From JACCZX01 sp963710675 (GTDB taxonomy: Bacteria > Pseudomonadota > Gammaproteobacteria > Burkholderiales > Burkholderiaceae_F), in the NCBI GenBank assembly GCA_963710675.1, contig CAVQBE010000019.1, forward strand, positions 124,001-188,000: a DNA stretch of 64,000 nt, read 5' to 3'. Positions 1 through 8,590 of the stretch are shown one piece after another. The position numbers and the translations under genes are program-made. The stretch's first letter is position 1, and every line of letters starts with the position of its first letter. The notes beneath the pieces are model-generated. The model saw nothing but the letters and a program-made list of their open reading frames with translations. It was not told the DNA's origin and searched no databases.

Positions 1-1153
1 CATGAAGAGCAGCAGCCCGTAGGGCGGCGTCACCAGCCCGATCATGATATTGACGACGCACATCACGCCGAAATGCACCATGTCGATGCCGAGCGCCTGC
101 GCGGTGGGCAGCAGCACCGGCAGGATCACGAGGATGATCGTCGTGCCCTCGAGAAAGCAGCCCAGGACCAGCAGCAGGATGTTGACGAAGAGCAGGAACA
201 GGAGCGGCGAGAGTTCGTGCCCTTCAGAAACCCGCTCAGGGTCTTCGGAATGTTCTCCGCCGTGATGACGTAGTTGAAGACCAGCGCGCCGGCGATCAGC
301 ATGCCGATCGACACCGTGACCCGCGCGCTGGACACCAGCGAACGGTAGATGTCCTTCAGTCCCTACGCTGCGGTAGAGCAGGGCCGAGATCAGCAGCGCA
401 TAGGCAGCGGCGACCGCGGCGGCCTCCGTGGGCGTCGTGATGCCGCTCCACATGCACCCGAGCAGGATCACCGGCATCAGCAGCGCCGGCAGCGCCTCCC
501 AGGTGACGCGAGGCAGCTCGCGCAGCGGGACGCGCTTCTCGACCGGGAAATTGCGGCGCCTGGCCACCACCGCGATCAGGCCGCTCTGGACGGCGCCGAG
601 CAGCAGGCCGGGAACCACGCCGCCGAGAAACAGGTAGCCGACCGAGGTGTCCGAGATCAGCGCATAGAGCACCAGCGGGATCGAGGGCGGGATGATCGGC
701 CCGATGACCGACGACACGCAGGTCAGCGCGGCGGCGAAGGCCGGCGGGTACTTGCCGTCGCGGTCATCATCGACTGCATGATCTTGCCCGAGGCCGCGGC
801 ATCGGCGAGCGCGGAGCCCGACATGCTGGCGAAGATGATGCTCTGCAGGACGTTGACCTGGGCGAGCCCGCCGCGGAAGCGCCCGACGATCGCGTTGCAG
901 AAATGCAGCAGCCTGTCCATGATGCTGCCGGTGTTCATGAACTCGGCGGCGAGGATGAACAGCGGGATCGCGAGCAGCAGCTGGCTTGCCATCATGCCGT
1001 TCAGCAACTGCTCGGCCGCGGTCCCCATGTCGAGGCCCGACAGGAACAGCCAGAGAATGGAGCCGCCGATCATCGCGTAGCCGACGGGCAGCCCGATCAG
1101 GCTCAACGCGACGATCGCGAAGAGCGCAAGGAAAAGGGGCTGGTCAAGTTCAT
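1..1153 (-). pseudogene. dctM: TRAP transporter large permease DctM (partial, frameshifted as read)
   Basis: Large membrane subunit of a TRAP (tripartite ATP-independent periplasmic) carboxylate transporter, which forms the sodium-coupled substrate channel in the inner membrane. The minus strand encodes hydrophobic segments typical of the family, including IPLFILAAEFMNTGSIMDRL, then VIGPIIPPSIPLVLYALISD and VNIMIGLVTPPYGLLLFM, but these lie in different frames. Single-base corrections near 762, 359 and 228, plus one just after the ATG at 1153, restore one continuous protein. The C-terminus runs off the window. The ATG overlaps the dctQ stop (ATGA). The frame shifts sit in short GC runs and no in-frame stops have accumulated, so I infer sequencing error more than decay. 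Confidence 0.8.
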
Positions 1154-1666
1154 AGTCCGGAGCTCGCCTTGGTGATGTCGGCCTCTTCCGGCACCTCGCC
1201 GCGAGCAGGCTCACGATCGCCCACAGATAGCGGACGATGATGGCCACCGCGAAGACGACGTAGATCGAATACAGGATGTCGAGGCGGATCTTGAGATAGG
1301 AGCTGCTCTCGACCTTCATGAAGGCGACGTAATTCACGGTGGCCGGCAGCGCCATGGCGAACAGGACGACTGCCGCGACCGCCACGATGAGACCAACACG
1401 CGCCGTCCCCGCGGCCCCAACCTGCCCGAAATGAGGTCGAATCGGACTTCCTCGTTCTCCTTCAGCCAGAACGCGGAGCCCAGCAGCACCATGTACAGCC
1501 AGGTGATGACCGACAGCTCCGACGTCCAGCCGATCGGGAAATTGAGGAAGTACCGGAAGACGATCTGGATGATGAACGCGACGAACATCACGCCGAGCAG
1601 GCCGGCGACGACGTTTTCCGCGCGTCGCCTCATCCAGTCGACCGCCGTGGCAATGGTCATAGGCAT
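1150..1666 (-). pseudogene. dctQ: TRAP transporter small permease DctQ (frameshifted as read)
   Basis: Small four-helix membrane subunit of the TRAP transporter, which partners the large permease and docks the binding protein. The start chosen is the ATG giving MPMTIATAVDWMRRRAENVV. Hydrophobic helices follow (VVAGLLGVMFVAFIIQIVF; LSVITWLYMVLLGSAFWL), with the family-typical NFPIGWTSELS loop. The reading frame shifts near 1400 (DLISGRLGPRGRR then VGLIVAVAAVVLFAMALP) and again near 1180 before the stop that overlaps dctM. Corrected length is about 170 residues, normal for DctQ. It lies between dctP and dctM as in other TRAP operons. Confidence 0.8.
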
Positions 1667-1748
1667 GGCGTTCTCCGGTCCTTCGCGGGACCTGTTGGTC
1701 ACGGGCCGCATCGGGCGCGGCGCCGCCGCAGCGGCCCGCGCGCTGCGA

Positions 1749-2741
1749 TCACGACTTCATCGCATTGATCTTCTCGAGCAGCCCCGGCGGCCACGCCTTG
1801 GCCTCGTCGGAGGCCAGGTAGATCTTCTGCGCGTAGGCGCGGAACGCATTCACGTCCGGCGCGTACACGTCGAGGCCCTGCTTCTTGAAGCCGTCGGCAA
1901 GCTCCGCTTCCTTCTTCAGATGCTCGGCCGTGCTCCACGCGATCGCCTTGTCGGCAGCGGCCTGGAAGGATTTCTGCTTCGCGGCGTTCATGCCGCTCCA
2001 CGTCTTCATGTTGACGGTGAGCAGGTCGAAGCCGACCAGGTGCGACGTCAGCACGATCTGCGACATCACCTCGTAGAACTTCATGTTCTGCACGTTCGGC
2101 AGCGGGTTGTCCTGGCCGTCGATCGCGCCGGTCTGCAGGCCCGTGTACGTCTCGGCATAGGCCATCGGCGTCGGGTTGGCGCCGATCGAGCGGCCAAGCA
2201 GCTGCCACGCGTCGCCGGGCGGCATCCGCAGCTTGATCCCGGCCAGGTCTTCCGGCTTGCTGATCTTCTTCTTCGGCTTGAGGCCGACCTGCCGGGTGCC
2301 GAAGAACGTCGGGCCGAGGATCTTCACCTTGACCTGGTCCTCGACCATCTTCTTCATCTGCGCGCCGAGGTCGCTGGCGAAGAACGCGTTCAGGTGGTTG
2401 GCGTCGCGGAACAGGTAGGCCGACGTCAGGATCGACCACGCGGGAACCTGCTTCGAGATATCCTGCGGTGCGATGTTGCCCATCTCGAGGTTGTCCCGCT
2501 GCAGTGCGACCAGCTCGGTCCCCTGCTTGAACAGCGAGCCGCCGAGGAAGGTCTCGACCGTGTAGTCGGCCTCGATCTCCTTGGCGAAGATCTTCACCAT
2601 GTCCGCGCGGATGTCCTTGTCGGAGAACACGGCGGCGAAGCGCAGCTTGGGCTTGTCCTGCGCCCTGACGGGCAGCATGTGCGACACCGCCAGTGCTGCG
2701 CCGGTTGCAAGTACGGCACGACGGTCGATTCTGGATTCCAT
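1749..2741 (-). CDS. dctP: TRAP transporter substrate-binding protein DctP
   Basis: Periplasmic solute receptor of the TRAP system, delivering a carboxylate ligand to DctQM. The 330 residues begin with a signal peptide carrying a twin arginine (DRRAVLATGAALAVSHMLPV, cleavage near VRAQ). The mature part has the DctP fold signatures: FAAVFSDKDIRADMV, GGSLFKQGTELVALQRDNLE, the central PEDLAGIKLRMPPGDAW segment with the Arg that in family members binds the substrate carboxylate, and AYAETYTGLQTGAIDGQDNP. First gene of dctPQM. The substrate is not readable from sequence; the neighbouring porin and dehydroshikimate-dehydratase-like gene suggest an aromatic or hydroaromatic acid. Confidence 0.92.
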   Translation of the reverse strand: MESRIDRRAVLATGAALAVSHMLPVRAQDKPKLRFAAVFSDKDIRADMVKIFAKEIEADYTVETFLGGSLFKQGTELVALQRDNLEMGNIAPQDISKQVPAWSILTSAYLFRDANHLNAFFASDLGAQMKKMVEDQVKVKILGPTFFGTRQVGLKPKKKISKPEDLAGIKLRMPPGDAWQLLGRSIGANPTPMAYAETYTGLQTGAIDGQDNPLPNVQNMKFYEVMSQIVLTSHLVGFDLLTVNMKTWSGMNAAKQKSFQAAADKAIAWSTAEHLKKEAELADGFKKQGLDVYAPDVNAFRAYAQKIYLASDEAKAWPPGLLEKINAMKS

Positions 2742-2883
2742 AATGTCTCCTCAAAAAGGATGAACCCGGCGGCGCTGGACAACTCCGCGTCGTGCCCATC
2801 TCACGCGGTGCGTTGGTGTCGCCGGCCGCGGTCCGCAGATTAGACTTCGCAGACGTCTCGTACAACAGTGTCGACACATCGCG

Positions 2884-2898
2884 GCGCGATTATCGCGC
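2884..2898. promoter_or_regulatory. Palindrome upstream of dctP, candidate IclR-type operator
   Basis: GCGCGA-TTA-TCGCGC is a perfect inverted repeat 143 bases before the dctP start and just after the end of the IclR-family gene. The 13 bases GCGATTATCGCGC recur exactly at 3746-3758 between the regulator and the porin. The CGATAATCG core (reverse strand) resembles, from memory, the box bound by the IclR-family regulator PcaR. Assignment to the adjacent regulator is inference. Confidence 0.5.
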
Positions 2899-2912
2899 TA
2901 AGCGAGGCACCA

Positions 2913-3689
2913 TCACAGCAGCCTGCGCAGCGCCTGCGCCGTTTCCTGCAGCGTCGGCACGACACGCGCGACTTCCTGTCGCGCGGAGGCGGTCCCGATC
3001 GGCATCGTCAGGCTCAGCGCGCCCACCGCCTTGTCGCTTTGGTCGCGCAGCAGCACAGCGACGCCGCGCATGCCGGGCTGCAACTGCTGCTCGAGAACGG
3101 CGTAACCCTGTGCGCGTGCGCGCACCACCTCCAGGCGCAGCCGTGCCACGCTGGTGATCGTATGCGGCGTGAACACCCTTGTCCGATAGCGTGTCAGGAA
3201 CGCATCGAGTTCGGCATCGGAGGAATTCGACAGCAGCATCAGGCCCGCCGAGGTCAATGTCAGCGGTAAGCGCGAGCCGAGAACGAACCCCGTGTTGAGC
3301 CCAGGGTGCAGCCCGTTGCGTGCGATATATACGATCTCGTCGCCATCGCGCACGCTGGCATAGGCGTATGCCGGTCCCTCGGTGCTCGTGGTCAACCGCT
3401 GCAGGAACGGCTGCACCAGGCGCGGCACTCGGCCCGATTCGAAGTACGACGCACCGAGCCGCAGCACGCGTGGCGCCAACCAATAGGCCTTGCCATCGGT
3501 AGCAACGTAGCCGAGCGCGTTGAGCGTCAGCAGGTGGCGGCGGGCCGCGGTGCGCGTCAAACCCGTGCGTGCCGCGGCCTGTGAGGGCGTCAGCCGCGGG
3601 TTGTGGTCATCGAAGGCCTCGATGAGCGCCAGTCCGCTCTGCAGTCCAGAGATCCAGTCGCGACGGTTCAGTGAAGCTGATGGATCCAT
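2913..3689 (-). CDS. IclR-family transcriptional regulator (PcaR/PobR-like)
   Basis: DNA-binding regulator of an aromatic-acid regulon. The 258 residues comprise an N-terminal winged helix-turn-helix (about 15-75: LTPSQAAARTGLTRTAARRH, LNALGYVATDGKAYWL) and a C-terminal IclR effector domain (about 85-255: PAYAYASVRDGDEIVYIARN, LPLTLTSAGLMLLSN, AVLLRDQSDKAVGALSLTMP). The RVLRLGASYFESGRVPRLVQ stretch is typical of the PcaU/PcaR/PobR branch that responds to protocatechuate or 4-hydroxybenzoate. It sits between the TRAP genes and a divergent porin, both preceded by the same palindrome, so it probably controls both directions and itself. The actual effector is unknown. Confidence 0.88.
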   Translation of the reverse strand: MDPSASLNRRDWISGLQSGLALIEAFDDHNPRLTPSQAAARTGLTRTAARRHLLTLNALGYVATDGKAYWLAPRVLRLGASYFESGRVPRLVQPFLQRLTTSTEGPAYAYASVRDGDEIVYIARNGLHPGLNTGFVLGSRLPLTLTSAGLMLLSNSSDAELDAFLTRYRTRVFTPHTITSVARLRLEVVRARAQGYAVLEQQLQPGMRGVAVLLRDQSDKAVGALSLTMPIGTASARQEVARVVPTLQETAQALRRLL

Positions 3690-3716
3690 GATGCGCAGAC
3701 TCCTGCGGCAAGCGGT

Positions 3717-3758
3717 GCAACGTGTGGGCGATTAGCAACGTGCGGGCGATTATCGCGC
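3717..3758. promoter_or_regulatory. Tandem 18-bp repeat and palindrome in the regulator/porin divergent promoter
   Basis: GCAACGTGTGGGCGATTA (3717-3734) is followed immediately by GCAACGTGCGGGCGATTA (3735-3752), one mismatch apart. The second copy runs into TCGCGC, creating GCGATTATCGC and the 13-base word shared with 2886-2898. The repeat lies between the IclR-family start (3689) and the porin start (3908). It is likely an operator array for the adjacent regulator; this is inferred from position and repetition only. Confidence 0.5.
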
Positions 3759-3907
3759 AGCTCTAACGAACGTTGCTTGTGGCGCGCGGCCGCCGCGCCT
3801 ACGCTGCCCAACCATTGCAAGCGCAACACCGAGCAACGCCTCGAAAGACCGCAAGCGAACGGCGGGTGGGGCCGAAGAAGACAACTACAAACACTGGAGG
3901 AGGAGAA

Positions 3908-5050
3908 ATGAAAAAATCCCATCTAGCGCTCTCTTTGCTTGCCGCGTTCGCCGGGACGGCCGCTGCGCAGAGCAACGTGACCTTGTTCGGCCTGATCGAC
4001 GTCAACATCACTCACTACACAGCTGGCGACAATTCCAACGCGGTCAGTGCCGCCAACCCGACCGGTACTGGCAAGGCTCCCAGCCGCACGGCGATGGAAG
4101 ACGGCACAACCAACGGGTTGAATGGTTCGCGCTGGGGCATCCGCATGACCGAGGACCTGAGTGGTGGCTGGTTAGTGGGTGGTGTGCTCGAGTCGGGATT
4201 CGACGTCAGCCAGGGCACTTCATTCCAGGGCGGGCGCCTCTTCGGGCGTCAGGCCTACCTATTCGTGGACTCGAAGACCTTAGGCAACCTTCGGCTCGGC
4301 CGTCAGTATGTGCTCTCCGACAGCCTGCTCGGCTACGGCGCGCCATTCGGGACCGGGATGGGACTGTTGGGCAACCCGAGCACGTCGGTGAACAACAACG
4401 GGCGAAGTGTCGCAACGATTCTGAACCCGTCGCGTGCCGACAATGTAGTGCAGTACACGACGCCGAACTTCGCCGGCTTTACTGGCGCCCTTCAGTACGC
4501 ACCCGACGAAAACACCGCTGACGATTTCTTTGGCGCCGCCGTGAACTACAACCGCGGGCCCGTCAACGTCGGGGTTTCCTACGAATGGAACGACCAGCGG
4601 CTCGCACCCAAGGACAAGGTCAACAAAACGCTGAGCGTGGGCGCGAATTACGACTTCGGCTTCCTCAAGCTGCTGGCCGCATATCAAAAGGTTGACGACC
4701 TGCGGGTGAGCCTCAACGGTATCGCCGGTGGCGTTTCGCAGCGCCTGGTCGGCCAAGGAGCGCAGACGCTGACGATTAACGACCAGGACGCCTGGGTCGC
4801 TGGGGTAGAGGTGCCGATCGGCAAGATTACCCGGGTCGCCCTGTTGTATACGACGATCGACTACGAAGGGGCGCCGACGATCGCGGGGCAGCCTTCCAGC
4901 TACTCGCTCGGCAAGACCGCGCTCGAACTGAAGCACGACCTGTCGCGTCGCACCTTCCTGTATGCAGCGGTGTCGCAGGCGTCGGGTGATCTGTCCGATC
5001 ACATCACCGCATATAGGCAGTACCAGGTCGGTTTCCAGCACCGCTTCTGA
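3908..5050 (+). CDS. Gram-negative trimeric porin
   Basis: Outer-membrane diffusion channel of the betaproteobacterial OmpC-like porin family. The ATG at 3908 follows a strong ribosome site (GGAGGAGGAG) and opens a classic signal peptide, MKKSHLALSLLAAFAGTAAA, cut before QSNVTLFGLIDVN. The 380-residue protein has the family marks: the VTLFGLIDVNITHY first strand, SRWGIRMTEDLSGGW, GRLFGRQAYLFVDS, LGNLRLGRQYVLSD leading to the constriction loop, many alternating beta strands, and a C-terminal phenylalanine (YQVGFQHRF) as outer-membrane sorting signal. Position beside the TRAP genes and regulator suggests it admits the same substrate; this is inference. Confidence 0.93.
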   Translation: MKKSHLALSLLAAFAGTAAAQSNVTLFGLIDVNITHYTAGDNSNAVSAANPTGTGKAPSRTAMEDGTTNGLNGSRWGIRMTEDLSGGWLVGGVLESGFDVSQGTSFQGGRLFGRQAYLFVDSKTLGNLRLGRQYVLSDSLLGYGAPFGTGMGLLGNPSTSVNNNGRSVATILNPSRADNVVQYTTPNFAGFTGALQYAPDENTADDFFGAAVNYNRGPVNVGVSYEWNDQRLAPKDKVNKTLSVGANYDFGFLKLLAAYQKVDDLRVSLNGIAGGVSQRLVGQGAQTLTINDQDAWVAGVEVPIGKITRVALLYTTIDYEGAPTIAGQPSSYSLGKTALELKHDLSRRTFLYAAVSQASGDLSDHITAYRQYQVGFQHRF

Positions 5051-5199
5051 GATCATCGCAACGGGGACACGCTCGCGGCATCCGGTTCTTGCCGCGCGCC
5101 GCGTCGACTCGGTCGTTCTCGCACGTTCCGGACGCGTGAAGGCTAGCGTCTGCGCTACCCTTGCCGGGTGGACAATGCGCCTCTCTGTAGAGGACAACG

Positions 5200-6073
5200 A
5201 TGACGATTCGTGAACCCAATCCCGAACCCAGCAATCCGCTGGGAATGAACGGGATCGAATTCATTGAGTTTGCCACCGCGCAGCCGCAGGCGCTCGGCGG
5301 CCTGCTGCAGCAGCTGGGATTCGTCCCGATCGCGCGCCACCGCTCGCGCGAAGTGATGCTGTACCGCCAGGGGCCGATGAACCTGATCGTCAATGCCGAC
5401 CCGGCCGCCGTCGCCGGCCAGGCAGACGCCGAGAAGCGACCGGCGCTGTCGGCAATCGCGCTGCGCGTACGCGATGCCGGCACGGCATGGAGGCGGGCGC
5501 TCGATCTTGGCGCCTGGGACATTCCTACGCGCGCCTCGGCGATGGAACTGCACATACCCGGCATTTGCGGCGTCGGGGACAGCCAGGTCTACTTCGTCGA
5601 TCGGCACCGCAGTTTCTCCATCTACGACGTCGACTTCGTCGCCTTGCCCGGTGTCGACAAGCACCCTCCGGCACTGGCCGGTCTGCACTATTTCGGCGTT
5701 GTGCAGACGATCGGTCTGGACCGAACCACGGACTGGATCGACTTCTACAACACGCTGTATGGATTCACGCCGCTGTTGGAGGGGAAATTCTTCGGCGTGA
5801 TGCCGAAGGGCACGCTGCTCGAAAGCCCCTGCCACAGGTTCTATCTGCAGCTGATCGAGCCGCCTCTGGCGCCCGAGGTGCTTGAATGGGACGAGCGTCT
5901 GTACGGATCGGCTTCGGCGCGCGCGCCGTGAGCGAGGCAGTGCGTGAACTGGGGCGCGCGGCATCGTGTTCGTCGATCGCGAACCGGTGCAGCCGAGCGA
6001 AAGGGGGCGCTGACGCAGATCTACCTGGGTAGCGTGACCTTCGAGCTCGTGGCGAGTCATCTTTCCCGGCTAA
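5200..6073 (+). pseudogene. 4-hydroxyphenylpyruvate-dioxygenase-like VOC protein (frameshifted as read)
   Basis: Two-module vicinal-oxygen-chelate protein related to the HPPD half of QuiC-type dehydroshikimate dehydratases. It starts at the ATG preceded by AGAGGA. GIEFIEFATAQPQALGGLLQ, DWIDFYNTLYGFTPLLEG and FFGVMPKGTLLESPCHRFYL are visible, and the end of the domain (GALTQIYLGSVTFELVASH, with the family's metal-binding Glu) lies in another frame. The read frame ends at 5931, but adding single bases near 5897, 5953 and 6005, all at GC or G runs, restores the domain. In known QuiC fusions this module follows the TIM barrel; here it precedes it. A stop near 6073 is possible only after correction. 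Confidence 0.7.
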
Positions 6074-6084
6074 GCGATCTGGCG

Positions 6085-6996
6085 ATGGATCTGAACTGTT
6101 TCGGCATGGACACGGCTTCGTTGGCGGGGCCGCTCGATACCAAGCTAGCCTGCTATCCGTCAGGCGGGCTTCACACAGGTGCTGCTGTCGGCGCGCGACC
6201 TTGCCAGCCACCCGGGCGGAGTGCAGACCGCCGTCGCTGCCGTGCGGGCCAGCGGCCTGCGGGTGACGGGCCTGCAGATGCTGCACGACTTCGAGGGACT
6301 CGCGGGCCATCTGCACGATTACAAGGTCGACATCGCCAAGGCGATGTTGGCCATGTGCCGCGCGCTCGGCGCGAACGTGCTTCTAGTCAGTTCGTCAACC
6401 TCGAACCACGCGAGCGACGACCGCGACCATCTGATTCGCGACCTGCGGAAACTAGCCATGCTCGCGTGCCGCTTTGCATCAAGGTCGGGTACGAGGCGCT
6501 GTCCTGGGGCCGCTGCATCAGCGACTACTCGAAAGCGTGGGACATCGTCCAGGAGGCCGATCGCGGCAATCTCGGCCTCGACCTGGATCTGTTCCACATG
6601 CTCGCGATGAAGTCGGGTCTGGATGCGCTCGACGATGTCGTTGCCGACAAGATCTGCTTGGTGAAACTGGCGGACTTCATGTGGCAGGAAGTGCCGTCGC
6701 AGGAGGAGCGCATCGATACCGCGCGCCACTTTCGCGTGTTTCCAGGAGAGGGTGTGCACAGCCAGGAAGTCGTGCAGCTCGTGCGGAAGCTCGAGTCGAT
6801 GAGATACGTCGGCGACTATAGCTTCGAGGTCTTCAACGACGACTACGAGCAGATCCCGCTCCCCGTGGTGGCCGAGCGCGCGCGCAATTCGGCGCGCTGG
6901 CTCACCAGCCAGGCCGCGCGCGGCAATCTATTGCCATGGACCCGGCCGGCCCGCGTGCTCAGTGCGCGATCCGGATCGGATCCGGGACAGCCATAG
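6085..6996 (+). pseudogene. Sugar phosphate isomerase/epimerase-type TIM barrel, 3-dehydroshikimate dehydratase-like (frameshifted as read)
   Basis: AP-endonuclease-2-type TIM barrel of the family that includes QuiC/AsbF, which converts 3-dehydroshikimate to protocatechuate. Start chosen at MDLNCFGMDTASLAG. Recognisable parts are VLLSARDLASHPGGVQTAV, IKVGYEALSWGRCISDYSKA (metal-site Glu), GNLGLDLDLFHML, CLVKLADFMWQEV and YSFEVFNDDYEQIPLPVVA (second Glu). Two one-base errors, near 6150 and 6466, split these over frames. The barrel directly follows the VOC module, and as read no stop separates the two in the frame used here, so a reverse-order fusion is possible. Other members of this superfamily act on sugars or inosose, so substrate is inferred from the neighbouring VOC, TRAP and PcaR-like genes. 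Confidence 0.7.
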
Positions 6997-7641
6997 GCCT
7001 CAAGGGTTGGCCACTTCGTCGCCAGTCGCCACCTGGATTGGTTGTGGGCCAAGAATTCGACGGGGTGAGAGCCAGTTTCGCCTTAGGCAGCCAGTGCGCT
7101 GGAGCGCGGATACGAAGGGCGCGAACGGAGTTACATAATGCACCTGACTCCGCAACACCTTGCCCTCGCAGCGCGGCAACGACCAAGCAAGGCCCGAACT
7201 CCCCGCTGTGAGAACCTCCCACCTTGGCCCAGCTAGGCGAAGGACTTGCGTTGGCTGAGCAGCATCGGCGTTCGAGCACGCGTTGGGGCGAACGAGTACT
7301 AGGCGAGCAGCCGGAAGCGTTTCGCGAGTACGGCGGCGTCACTCACTTCCTGCAGATTTGATCGAATCGAGGAGCTCGGTACTAAGCGCGTATTGCCGGT
7401 GTTGTTCAAGCACGCGCACGCGCTAACGCGCACGTTGGGCGGCGATCCCGACGTCCCTGCATTTGCGACCTGGTTGAAAGGCCGCAAGGGCACGCGTAAT
7501 GACACGAGGCCGGCAGCGAAGAAATACGCGCCGACTTCTAGGCGCGGTACAGCGCGAGCGATTGCGGATTAGCGCGACCGTAACCGCCGGCGCTGCGGAT
7601 TTTCGATTGCCGAGATAGACGTCCGCTGCGGACGTAGGGGA
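6997..7641. other. Gene-poor stretch with a possible decayed coding remnant
   Basis: No convincing intact gene. On the plus strand a stop-free run at 7360-7572 reads RIEELGTKRVLPVLFKHAHA, then LTRTLGGDPDVPAFATWLKG and a basic tail, but has no start codon. The 40 bases before it in a neighbouring frame read FREYGGVTHFLQ, as if one base had been lost near 7357. I do not recognise the family. The rest (6997-7340) has only weak overlapping frames on both strands. This may be a degraded gene at the edge of the catabolic island. Confidence 0.35.
7619..7635. terminator. Palindromic stem after the small gene at 7642
   Basis: ACGTCCGC-t-GCGGACGT forms a perfect inverted repeat seven bases beyond the stop of the minus-strand small gene. 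There is no clear run of T after it, so termination strength is doubtful. It could also be a protein-binding palindrome. Confidence 0.35.
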
Positions 7642-7848
7642 CTACTGTGCTGCCTGACGGCGCGAGTATTGCAGTCTAAAAGCCAACGAGTTTAAGCGGC
7701 GCGTCACTGCGGTGGTCAGCACGCGGGCCTTTTTCACGGCGGCAAATACGAAGTCGACGATCTGCTCCGCACTTTGCATATGGGCTTTGGCGTGCGCGCG
7801 GTCAATTGCGCTCATGCGGATATCGTCCAAACGGTGGTAGGTCGACAT
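7642..7848 (-). CDS. Small basic hypothetical protein (68 aa)
   Basis: Unrecognised small protein. The start is taken at MSTYHRLDDIRMSAIDRAHA because the bases before it on the minus strand contain AGAGGA at proper spacing; an upstream ATG would add 25 residues with no ribosome site. It is predicted soluble and helical with many Arg and Lys (VFAAVKKARVLTTAVTRRLN). Similar short, basic, uncharacterised proteins occur in Burkholderiales, from general recollection. It is divergent from the gene at 8075 across a 226-base spacer. No function can be assigned. Confidence 0.5.
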   Translation of the reverse strand: MSTYHRLDDIRMSAIDRAHAKAHMQSAEQIVDFVFAAVKKARVLTTAVTRRLNSLAFRLQYSRRQAAQ

Positions 7849-8074
7849 GACTGGATCCTCTTCTTGCATCGTTGTTTTACACAATGAAGGGTAGGGATTC
7901 AGGCAGAGAAAATCCAATCGCAAGCTTGAATGTTAGTGATCCGATTTTGTGATCCGGGTGTAGATCCGGCACGCGAGTTGCAGCTGCGCGTAAATACCCG
8001 CCGTGGCCGTCTCAAGCTCTACCATGGGCACAGGGTGAGGCACCCCCTATAGATTCCTCGTTGGGAGCAATCAA

Positions 8075-8587
8075 ATGAACGTAATGGACATTCTCAAGCA
8101 ATACGCTGAACGGCCGACCGATACCGAAACCGATTTCGATGAGGTGGTACGGCAAGTGCCGCCTGACGTTCTGGGAAGCGGCATCGCGCAAGCATTTCGA
8201 TCGGACCAGACGCCATCGTTCGGCGACATGATTGGAAATTTGCTTGGGGGCTCCAACGCACAGCAGAGGACCGGCTTGTTAAACCAGCTGATCCAGGCTG
8301 TTGGACCCGCGGTGCTTTCGGGCGTTGCAGGTGGCGCCTTGGGGCGCCTCGTACAAGGCTTGCAAAACCAAAGCACTTCGGCGCAACCGACTTTGACGCC
8401 AGCCCAGGTTGAGCAGCTGACTCCGCAACAGTTGAAGGAAATCGCGGTCGCGGCCGAGAAGAAGGATCCGACCGTACTTGATAAGGTCGGCAGCTTTTAC
8501 GCGCAGTATCCCGATCTGGTGAAAATGCTCGGCGGCGCGGCGCTCGCGATCGCTCTCGGGCAAATGGCGAATCGAATGAAGCGATGA
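8075..8587 (+). CDS. Conserved hypothetical protein, DUF937-like, Gln/Ala-rich
   Basis: 170-residue protein of unknown function starting at the ATG after GGGAGCAATCAA. The N-terminus (NVMDILKQYAERPTDTETDF) is acidic and helical. The middle is a glycine/leucine-rich segment (FGDMIGNLLGGSNAQQRTGL; GPAVLSGVAGGALGRLVQGL) like those in DUF937-type bacterial proteins, and the C-terminus has one possible hydrophobic helix (MLGGAALAIALGQMANRM). The QLTPQQLKEIAVAAEKKDPT stretch recalls proteins annotated as stress-related in Burkholderiales. Three bases separate it from the aldo-keto reductase, so the two are probably cotranscribed. Confidence 0.6.
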   Translation: MNVMDILKQYAERPTDTETDFDEVVRQVPPDVLGSGIAQAFRSDQTPSFGDMIGNLLGGSNAQQRTGLLNQLIQAVGPAVLSGVAGGALGRLVQGLQNQSTSAQPTLTPAQVEQLTPQQLKEIAVAAEKKDPTVLDKVGSFYAQYPDLVKMLGGAALAIALGQMANRMKR

Positions 8588-8590
8588 GGT

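Noticed and set aside
1431..2843. 470-codon plus-strand open frame opposite dctP and dctQ
   Set aside because: Low-complexity Arg/Leu/Val-rich sequence antisense to a clear DctP protein; no family resemblance.
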